Shown here: piece after piece, positions 54,695-61,193 of the stretch | Numbering within the stretch: position 1 is the stretch's first letter | Layout of the letters: the number at the start of each line of letters is the position of its first letter | Assembly (NCBI RefSeq): GCF_022478115.1 | Contig: NZ_JAKGSC010000001.1 | Span: 372,001 to 436,000 of the forward strand | Reading direction: 5' to 3' | From: Tenacibaculum aquimarinum | Lineage (GTDB): Bacteria; Bacteroidota; Bacteroidia; Flavobacteriales; Flavobacteriaceae | DNA length: 64,000 bases | The notes under the pieces: model-generated | Databases searched by the model: none | What the model was told of the DNA's origin: nothing | The model's input: the letters and a program-made list of their open reading frames with translations, nothing else | Made by a program: the position numbers and the translations under genes

Positions 54695-55927
54695 ATGCAG
54701 TTTTCTGATTTACCTTTACACGAAACTATCTTAAGAGCAATTGCTCAAGAAAATTACAGAACAGCAACACCTGTTCAAAAAAAGGCAATTCCGTTAGTGT
54801 TGGCTAAAAAAGATGTAATTGTTTCTGCACAAACAGGTTCTGGTAAAACTGCTGCATTTGCGTTGCCAATTATTCAAATGTTATTAAACGGGCAAGATTC
54901 AGAAAAAAAGAAAAAGAGAATTAAAGCATTAGTTGTAAGCCCAACAAGAGAATTAGCGTTACAAATAGAAGAAAACTTTAAGAATTATAGCAAATTTACG
55001 GACTTAAAAACTACAGCCGTTTTTGGTGGTGTTTCTTTAAATCCGCAAAAAGAAGCTTTAAAAGAAGGAGTAGATATTTTAATTGCAACTCCAGGTAGAT
55101 TAATCGACCTATACATGCAAGAGCAAGTAGATTTACGCTCTCTAAAAATGTTTGTTTTAGATGAAGCCGATTTAATGTTAGATATGGGTTTTATTAACGA
55201 TGTTAAAAAAATTGAAGGTTATTGCCCAGTTAAAAAACAAACCTTATTGTTTTCTGCAACAATGCCAGAAAAGATTGTAGCACTTGCAAATAGAACTTTA
55301 ATTAATCCAGAAAAGGTAGAAATTAATCCAGAAAGTACAACGGCAAAAACTATTGGTCAATTATTATATCGTCTACCAAAGAAAAACAAAACCGATTTGT
55401 GTTTACACTTACTAAGAAACACCATAAACGGCAAAATTTTAATTTTTAGACGTACTAAATTTGGCGTAGACAAATTAGAACAAACCTTATTAAAAAACGA
55501 TTATAAAGTTGGAAGTATTCATGGAGATAAATCACAAATATTGCGTAATCAAGCAATTGAAGACTTCAAAAACAAAAAGACACACATTTTAGTAGCAACA
55601 GATGTTGCAGCTCGTGGAATTGACATCAGTAAAATTGATGCAGTTTTAAATTTTGATATTCCTAATGTACCTGAAACCTATATTCATAGAATTGGTAGAA
55701 CAGGACGTGCAGGAAAATCTGGAATTGCTTTTTCATTCTGTAGTCCAGATGAAGATGCATACATTAATCTTATTGAAGAATTATTAGGCAGACCAATAAA
55801 ACAAGTAGACGATCATCCTTATCCTTTAGTACAACCAAAGAACAAAAAACCAAGCAATACGGTTAGTAAACATAAGAAAAGTAGAAAATCTGCTAATTCT
55901 AAAAAGAATAAAAAACGCTGGTATTAA
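54695..55927 (+). CDS. DEAD-box RNA helicase, RhlE-like
   Basis: This 410-residue protein has the Q motif TATPVQKKAIP, motif I AQTGSGKT, PTRELALQ, DEAD as VLDEADLML, SAT, and the late HRIGRTGRAG. A basic Lys-rich tail (about 370-410) ends KNKKRWY. It probably remodels RNA in ribosome assembly or decay. It overlaps the convergent rsmG by 4 bases. Confidence 0.94.
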   Translation: MQFSDLPLHETILRAIAQENYRTATPVQKKAIPLVLAKKDVIVSAQTGSGKTAAFALPIIQMLLNGQDSEKKKKRIKALVVSPTRELALQIEENFKNYSKFTDLKTTAVFGGVSLNPQKEALKEGVDILIATPGRLIDLYMQEQVDLRSLKMFVLDEADLMLDMGFINDVKKIEGYCPVKKQTLLFSATMPEKIVALANRTLINPEKVEINPESTTAKTIGQLLYRLPKKNKTDLCLHLLRNTINGKILIFRRTKFGVDKLEQTLLKNDYKVGSIHGDKSQILRNQAIEDFKNKKTHILVATDVAARGIDISKIDAVLNFDIPNVPETYIHRIGRTGRAGKSGIAFSFCSPDEDAYINLIEELLGRPIKQVDDHPYPLVQPKNKKPSNTVSKHKKSRKSANSKKNKKRWY

Positions 55928-56553
55928 GCTTTAAACTTCATTCCTAAATGCACTACTTTTTTAGTTTCAAAGAAATCTTCTTCAAAGAAATCTGGTAAAT
56001 TATAAATAGTTGCAGAGGTGTATTTTTCTAGTTCCTCAGTTAAATCGCCACCTTTTAAATACAAAATTCCGTTTTTTAAATCGTGATTTTGTTTTTTAGC
56101 AATTTTACCTTTATTCCAACGAACAAAAGTTTCCATTTGTGCAACAGCTCTACTTACAATAAAATCATAGGTGTCTTTAACATCTTCAACTCTACCGTGT
56201 GTAGTTTTTACGTTTTCTAAACCTAAACCGGCTACAACTTCGTTTACTACTTTTATTTTTTTACCGATAGAATCTACCAAATGAAACTGTACTTTTGGAA
56301 ATAAAATTGCTAACGGAATTCCAGGAAAACCACCTCCAGTACCAACATCCATAACTTTTGCACCCGGTTTAAACTGCATTACTTTTGCAATTCCTAAAGA
56401 ATGTAAAACATGACGTAAGTACAACTCATCAATATCTTTTCTAGAAACAACATTAATTTTTAAGTTCCAATCCTCATATAACTCTTGTAATTTAGAAAAC
56501 TGCTCAATTTGAGTTGCTGTTAATTCTGTAAAATATTTCTGTATAATTTCCAT
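55924..56553 (-). CDS. rsmG: 16S rRNA (guanine527-N7)-methyltransferase
   Basis: This 209-residue protein has the SAM-binding VMDVGTGGGFPGIPLAI, LYLRHVLHSLG and SRAVAQMETFVRW, all typical of RsmG/GidB. ATG 56553 is used because a -7 box (56572-56579) lies inside the longer open frame. Loss of RsmG gives low-level streptomycin resistance in other bacteria. Confidence 0.95.
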   Translation of the reverse strand: MEIIQKYFTELTATQIEQFSKLQELYEDWNLKINVVSRKDIDELYLRHVLHSLGIAKVMQFKPGAKVMDVGTGGGFPGIPLAILFPKVQFHLVDSIGKKIKVVNEVVAGLGLENVKTTHGRVEDVKDTYDFIVSRAVAQMETFVRWNKGKIAKKQNHDLKNGILYLKGGDLTEELEKYTSATIYNLPDFFEEDFFETKKVVHLGMKFKA

Positions 56554-56571
56554 AAATAAAATAATAAGTTG

Positions 56572-56579
56572 CAAAAATA
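56572..56579 (-). promoter_or_regulatory. -7 box of rsmG
   Basis: Minus strand TATTTTTG fits TAnnTTTG, 19 bases before the ATG at 56553. Confidence 0.55.
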
Positions 56580-56645
56580 GTTATACTTAACAAACAATTA
56601 GCAACAAAAACTGACGTTTATCATATAAAGCAACTACAAAAAGCA

Positions 56646-56653
56646 TAAATTTG
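56646..56653 (+). promoter_or_regulatory. -7 box of desaturase gene
   Basis: TAAATTTG fits TAnnTTTG, 20 bases before the ATG. Confidence 0.55.
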
Positions 56654-56672
56654 TAAATTATATACAATACAA

Positions 56673-57764
56673 ATGAAAACAATAAACTTTTCGAGAGTAG
56701 ATAAAGCTAAATTCTTTAGAACTCTAAACAAAAGAGTAAATACATATTTTAAAGAACATAATATAAAACGAACAGGAAACTGGAAACTATATACAAAAGC
56801 AATCTTAATGTTTGCTATTTTCTTGGTTCCATTCATTTTAATTTTAACTATTGATATGTCTCAATGGATTAAATTAGCGTTGACTGTTTTAATGGGAATT
56901 GGAATGGCTGGCGTTGGTATGAATGTTATGCACGATGCTAATCACGAGTCTTTTTCTAAAAGAAAATGGGTGAATAAATTAATGGGAAGCAGCATTTATA
57001 TTTTAGCTGGTAATGTGTATAACTGGAAAGTACAACACAACGTTTTACACCATACATTTACCAACGTAAAAGACCATGATGAAGATATTGATGCAGGAAG
57101 AATTATTCGTTTTTCGCAACATTCTAAATGGTTTCCTATTCATAAACTTCAAAAATATTATTCTATATTTTTATATGGTTTATTAACCATAAACTGGGCA
57201 ATTACAACAGATGTAAAACAAATGCACAGTTATTTAAAACGTAAATTATCTTACGGAAAGTTTCCAAATCCGGCTACAGAATGGACTAAATTAGTAATTT
57301 CTAAAATTGTGTATTATGCATTTTGGATTGTCTTACCAATTGCTGTTTTAGATGTTGCTTGGTGGAAAGTTTTAATTGGATTTTTTGTAATGCATTATAC
57401 TGCAGGAATGATTTTAAGCCTTGTTTTTCAACTAGCACATATTGTTCCAAATACAGAAATGCCACTTCCAGATAAAGACGGAAATTTAGAACACACTTGG
57501 GCAGTCCATCAATTATATACAACATCTAACTTTGCGCCTAGTAACTGGTTGGTAAACTTCTATACTGGAGGTTTAAATCATCAAGTTGAACATCATATTT
57601 TTCCACACATTTCTCACGTGCATTATGGCAAATTAGCTAAAATTGTAAAAGAAACAGCTAAAGAATTTAACTTGCCTTATAATGAATACAAAACTACAAG
57701 AAAAGCAATTGTAGAGCACTTTAAGCATCTTGCTGATTTAGGAAAACAACCACAAACCGCATAA
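56673..57764 (+). CDS. membrane fatty acid desaturase (acyl-CoA/front-end type)
   Basis: This 363-residue protein has four hydrophobic segments and the three histidine boxes of di-iron desaturases: HDANH (87-91), HNVLHH (122-127) and HQVEHH (about 310). The Q-x-x-HH form of the last box (LNHQVEHHIFP) is seen in front-end and linoleoyl-CoA type desaturases. It probably adds a double bond to membrane acyl chains. It is followed after 15 bases by an aminotransferase gene. Confidence 0.92.
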   Translation: MKTINFSRVDKAKFFRTLNKRVNTYFKEHNIKRTGNWKLYTKAILMFAIFLVPFILILTIDMSQWIKLALTVLMGIGMAGVGMNVMHDANHESFSKRKWVNKLMGSSIYILAGNVYNWKVQHNVLHHTFTNVKDHDEDIDAGRIIRFSQHSKWFPIHKLQKYYSIFLYGLLTINWAITTDVKQMHSYLKRKLSYGKFPNPATEWTKLVISKIVYYAFWIVLPIAVLDVAWWKVLIGFFVMHYTAGMILSLVFQLAHIVPNTEMPLPDKDGNLEHTWAVHQLYTTSNFAPSNWLVNFYTGGLNHQVEHHIFPHISHVHYGKLAKIVKETAKEFNLPYNEYKTTRKAIVEHFKHLADLGKQPQTA

Positions 57765-57779
57765 ATTATTATTACAAAA

Positions 57780-58967
57780 ATGGCACATCCATTATCTGAT
57801 CGAATTAACAATTTACCAACTTCTCAAACTTTAGCAATGGCGGCAAAAGCTCGCGAACTAAAAGCAGAAGGAAAAGACATTATTAGCTTAAGTTTAGGAG
57901 AACCAGACTTTAATACTCCAGATTTTATTAAAGACGCAGCAATTGAAGCTATTAACCAGGATTACAATTCTTACACACCAGTTGATGGTTATGCTGAATT
58001 GAAAGAAGCTATTTGTACAAAATTTAAAAGAGATAACGATTTAGATTATCAACCAAATCAAATTGTAGTTTCTACAGGAGCAAAACAATCTATTGCAAAC
58101 ATTGCACAAGTATTGTTAAATCCAGGAGACGATGTATTATTACCAGCTCCGTATTGGGTAAGTTATTCTGCAATTGCAACTTTATGTGAAGCAAATTTTA
58201 TAGAAATTCCTTCTTCAATAGAAAGCGATTTTAAAATTACGCCTGCACAATTAGAAGCTGCAATTACGCCAAAAACAAAAATGATTTTCTTCAACTCGCC
58301 AAATAACCCGAGTGGAAGTATTTATTCTGAAGCAGAATATAGAGCATTGGCCGAAGTATTAAAAAAGCATCCGCAGATTTATATTTTATCTGATGAAATT
58401 TACGAACATATAAATTATGGAGACAAACCTTTCAGTTTTGCTAAAATTGAAGGAATGTTTGATCGTACAATTACTGTAAACGGTTTGGCAAAAGCATTTG
58501 CTATGACAGGTTGGAGAATTGGTTATATTGGCGCTCCACAATGGATTGCTAAAGCATGTACAAAAATGCAAGGACAAATTACATCTGGAACAAATTGTAT
58601 TGCTCAAAGAGCTGCAATTACAGCTGTTTTAGCACCTATTACTAAAATACAATACATGGTAGACGAGTTTAAATCTCGTAGAGATATTGTATTAGATTTA
58701 CTTGGTAAAATAGACGGACTTAAAATAAATGTTCCGGAAGGAGCTTTTTATGTTTTCCCTGATGTTTCTTCATTCTTTGGAAAAACTATTCGCAATAAGA
58801 AAGTAGAAAATGCTACAGATTTTTCTATGTTATTATTAGAAGAAGCAAACGTTGCTACGGTAACTGGAGACGCGTTTGGTGCACCAAACTGTATCCGAAT
58901 GTCTTATGCCGCTTCTGAGTTACAACTTAGAGAAGCTATAAAAAGAATTAAAGAAGTATTGTCTTAA
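57780..58967 (+). CDS. aspartate aminotransferase, class I PLP
   Basis: This 395-residue enzyme has ISLSLGEPDFNTP, NSPNNPSG, LSDEIYEHI, the PLP-Lys motif NGLAKAFAMTGWRIGY and the late Arg motif NCIRMSYAASE. It fits the 1-beta aspartate aminotransferase type; other amino acids or prephenate as substrates are possible. It ends with a 4-base overlap with a doubtful minus-strand frame. Confidence 0.92.
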   Translation: MAHPLSDRINNLPTSQTLAMAAKARELKAEGKDIISLSLGEPDFNTPDFIKDAAIEAINQDYNSYTPVDGYAELKEAICTKFKRDNDLDYQPNQIVVSTGAKQSIANIAQVLLNPGDDVLLPAPYWVSYSAIATLCEANFIEIPSSIESDFKITPAQLEAAITPKTKMIFFNSPNNPSGSIYSEAEYRALAEVLKKHPQIYILSDEIYEHINYGDKPFSFAKIEGMFDRTITVNGLAKAFAMTGWRIGYIGAPQWIAKACTKMQGQITSGTNCIAQRAAITAVLAPITKIQYMVDEFKSRRDIVLDLLGKIDGLKINVPEGAFYVFPDVSSFFGKTIRNKKVENATDFSMLLLEEANVATVTGDAFGAPNCIRMSYAASELQLREAIKRIKEVLS

Positions 58968-59179
58968 AAAGAAATTAAGACCAAGACTACAAAAAACAAC
59001 GACACTTGCAAACTTGTTGCCAAAGAGCAACAAGTTGCTGCGTTGTACTTTTTTATATTGCTTTTAAATCCAGATAAAGATTTTGAACGGATAGAACGTA
59101 CATTATTACGTATTTCTTGTTTATAACTGGAAGTTAAAATTCCTCTTTCTTCGATTGATGTGTTTGATAAAGTTTTCAT
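58964..59179 (-). CDS. doubtful 71-residue frame over a hairpin
   Basis: This frame starts with an ATG (MKTLSNTSIEERG) and ends in a hydrophobic tail (SLFFVVLVLISF), but there is no recognised family. A perfect hairpin (AACTTGTTGC / GCAACAAGTT, 59011-59036) lies within it and encodes the CCSLATSL part. The flanking 59180-59344 shows nothing I recognise. It may be a small protein or an untranslated region. Confidence 0.3.
   Translation of the reverse strand: MKTLSNTSIEERGILTSSYKQEIRNNVRSIRSKSLSGFKSNIKKYNAATCCSLATSLQVSLFFVVLVLISF
59011..59036. repeat. perfect hairpin inside the 58968-59344 gap
   Basis: AACTTGTTGC pairs with GCAACAAGTT around a six-base loop. No T-run follows directly on either strand, so it is not a simple terminator. 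Confidence 0.65.
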
Positions 59180-59344
59180 ACTATTTAGTTTAATTGATTA
59201 CATCAGTAAGACGACATCAAAAACAAAATGTTACAAGAATATTTCAAGTATACGTTGAAAAACAAGCTATAAATCAATCGATTATCAATAAGAATGGTTT
59301 ACACAAACCACATAAAAAATATTAAAAAAACTTCAAAATTTTAT

Positions 59345-59827
59345 TTAGAAACTCAATTTCGAATACTTTTTAGATTTCTTTTTCTTCATTTTTTTAAGAA
59401 ATAACGCTTTTTTATCATAATCAATTAACGCTTTTCCACTTTCTAGAATATCTGCACCAATAATTCCATGAACTTCTTTGGCATTGTGTTGCGTTAAAGC
59501 AGTATTTACATGCGTTAAATCGAACAGTACTAAATGGCAACTATCCGTTTTCCATTTTCCAATTTTTAAAGTATTGTTTTCAGATTTTTGAGTTTCCATT
59601 CCTGTTGCTCCAGCTCCAGCAGCTTTTATTTCGCTTTCTTCAGAAATTAGGTTGAAATGTTCAATCAAATCTAAACCAACGCAAGAATTAGAAGCGCCAG
59701 TATCTAAAATAAAACGTCCTTTTACACCGTTAATTTTTGCTTCTAATTCTAAATGATTAGTAACAATTTTTTTCAGTTTAATTTTAATAAATTTCTTTTT
59801 TCGTAAGACTTTTTTCAGACTTTTCAT
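59345..59827 (-). CDS. retropepsin-like aspartic protease
   Basis: This 160-residue protein has the single aspartic protease motif FILDTGAS (Asp42), followed by a typical loop and GIIGADIL near the end, the pattern of clan AA retropepsin-type dimers. The N- and C-termini are strongly basic (KKKKSKKYSK). ATG 59827 is used because the -7 box (59846-59853) falls inside the longer frame. No signal peptide is seen, so it is probably cytoplasmic. The substrate is unknown. Confidence 0.82.
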   Translation of the reverse strand: MKSLKKVLRKKKFIKIKLKKIVTNHLELEAKINGVKGRFILDTGASNSCVGLDLIEHFNLISEESEIKAAGAGATGMETQKSENNTLKIGKWKTDSCHLVLFDLTHVNTALTQHNAKEVHGIIGADILESGKALIDYDKKALFLKKMKKKKSKKYSKLSF

Positions 59828-59832
59828 TTCAG

Positions 59833-59840
59833 TACTTTTG
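59833..59840 (+). promoter_or_regulatory. -7 box of tatD-ogt
   Basis: TACTTTTG fits TAnnTTTG, 20 bases before the tatD ATG. Confidence 0.5.
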
Positions 59841-59845
59841 TTACA

Positions 59846-59853
59846 CAAAGATA
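59846..59853 (-). promoter_or_regulatory. -7 box of retropepsin gene
   Basis: Minus strand TATCTTTG fits TAnnTTTG, 19 bases before the ATG. It interlocks with the tatD box on the other strand. Confidence 0.55.
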
Positions 59854-59860
59854 GCCAAAA

Positions 59861-60625
59861 ATGATTACAGATACGCACACACATTTATATTCAGAACAAT
59901 TTAATGAAGATAGAAAAGCAATGATGCAACGCGCAAAAGATGCTGGTGTTTCTCGTTTTTTTATTCCTGCTATAGATAGTTCTTATACAGAAAGTATGCT
60001 TACTTTAGAACAAGAATATCCTAATGATGTGTTTTTAATGATGGGTTTACATCCAACATCTGTAAAAGAAAATTACGAAGAAGAATTAGCGTTAGTAAAA
60101 GAATGGATTGATAAACGTGATTTTTTTGCCATTGGAGAAATTGGAATTGATTTGTATTGGGACAAAACCTTTTTACCACAACAGCAAGAAGCTTTTAGAA
60201 CACAAATACAATGGGCAAAAGAGAAAAAATTGCCAATTGTAATTCACTGTAGAGATGCTTTTGATGAAATTTTTGAAGTTTTAGAAACTGAAAAAGGAGA
60301 TGATTTATTCGGAATTTTTCATTGTTTTACAGGAACTTTAGAACAAGCCCAAAAAGCTCTTTCTTACAAAATGAAATTAGGTATTGGTGGAGTTGCAACA
60401 TTTAAAAATGGAAAGATTGATAAATTTCTGAATCAAATTGATATAAAACACATTGTTTTAGAAACAGATTCGCCTTATTTAGCGCCAACTCCATACAGAG
60501 GAAAACGAAACGAAAGTTCTTACATAACGCAAGTTGTAGATAAATTAGTTGATATTTATGGTTTAACTTTCGAGGAAATTTCTAAAATTACTACACAGAA
60601 TTCTAAAGATATATTTGGTGTCTGA
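59861..60625 (+). CDS. tatD: TatD family metal-dependent hydrolase
   Basis: This 254-residue TIM-barrel protein has the metal motifs DTHTHLYSEQF, IGEIGIDLYWD, VIHCRDAFDE, FHCFTG and LETDSPYLAP. TatD enzymes are magnesium-dependent 3'-5' nucleases linked to DNA repair. Its last 8 bases overlap the ogt start. Confidence 0.94.
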   Translation: MITDTHTHLYSEQFNEDRKAMMQRAKDAGVSRFFIPAIDSSYTESMLTLEQEYPNDVFLMMGLHPTSVKENYEEELALVKEWIDKRDFFAIGEIGIDLYWDKTFLPQQQEAFRTQIQWAKEKKLPIVIHCRDAFDEIFEVLETEKGDDLFGIFHCFTGTLEQAQKALSYKMKLGIGGVATFKNGKIDKFLNQIDIKHIVLETDSPYLAPTPYRGKRNESSYITQVVDKLVDIYGLTFEEISKITTQNSKDIFGV

Positions 60626-61118
60626 TTTACAAACCACATATTACAAAACACCAATTGGTACAGCAAAAATTGTTGGAGATGAAAACGGAATTCAATCTAT
60701 TGCTGTTTTAGATGAAGATTTCTCTACTGCGCTCGAAATGACAAAATCAACTGAAGCACCAACAGTATTACAAAATTGTGTAACTCAATTAGACGAATAT
60801 TTTGCAGGAAAAAGAATAAAATTCGATTTAAAACTAAATCCACAAGGAACCGATTTTCAACAAAGAGTTTGGAAAGAGCTTCCAAGAATTTCATACGGAA
60901 AAGTAAGAACTTATTTAGAGCAAAGCAAGCAGTTAGGCGATGTAAAAGCAATTAGAGCAGTTGCTACTGCAAATGGTAAAAATCCAATTTGGATTGTAAT
61001 TCCATGTCATAGAGTAATTGGTTCTGACGGTTCTTTAACAGGTTATGCTGGCGGAATTTGGCGTAAAAAATGGTTGTTAGAACACGAAGGCTTTTTAAAA
61101 CAACAGTCGCTTTTCTAA
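60618..61118 (+). CDS. ogt: methylated-DNA--protein-cysteine methyltransferase
   Basis: This 166-residue protein has the active-site motif IPCHRVIGSDGSLTGYAGG and FQQRVWKELPRISYG. It transfers alkyl groups from O6-methylguanine to itself. The start is GTG 60618 or TTG 60615; no ATG is available. Residues 34-42 (DFSTALEMT) are coded by DNA that closely matches a flavobacterial dispersed repeat. It is coupled to tatD. Confidence 0.94.
   Translation: MSDLQTTYYKTPIGTAKIVGDENGIQSIAVLDEDFSTALEMTKSTEAPTVLQNCVTQLDEYFAGKRIKFDLKLNPQGTDFQQRVWKELPRISYGKVRTYLEQSKQLGDVKAIRAVATANGKNPIWIVIPCHRVIGSDGSLTGYAGGIWRKKWLLEHEGFLKQQSLF
60717..60743 (-). repeat. dispersed repeat copy inside ogt
   Basis: On the minus strand this reads TGTCATTTCGAGCGCAGTAG then AGAAATC, a near-perfect match to the family of copies A and B (TGTCATTTCGA start, GAGAAATC follows). 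It is 27 bases long, in frame, and codes for DFSTALEMT. Confidence 0.75.
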
Positions 61119-61146
61119 CAAGTATAAAAAGGATTATAAATTAGGT

Positions 61147-61159
61147 CTCGACTTTCGAG
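61147..61159. repeat. short hairpin before the outer-membrane protein gene
   Basis: CTCGA-CTT-TCGAG is a small palindrome between ogt and the next gene. It may be a decayed copy of the same repeat family. Confidence 0.35.
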
Positions 61160-61164
61160 TAAAC

Positions 61165-61172
61165 TAAATTTG
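61165..61172 (+). promoter_or_regulatory. -7 box of the terminal outer-membrane protein gene
   Basis: TAAATTTG fits TAnnTTTG, 22 bases before the ATG. Confidence 0.55.
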
Positions 61173-61193
61173 TAATAACTTCGTTACTACATT

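Noticed and set aside
59828..59884. Extended N-terminus for the retropepsin gene
   Set aside because: The extra residues cover its own -7 box and the divergent tatD start.
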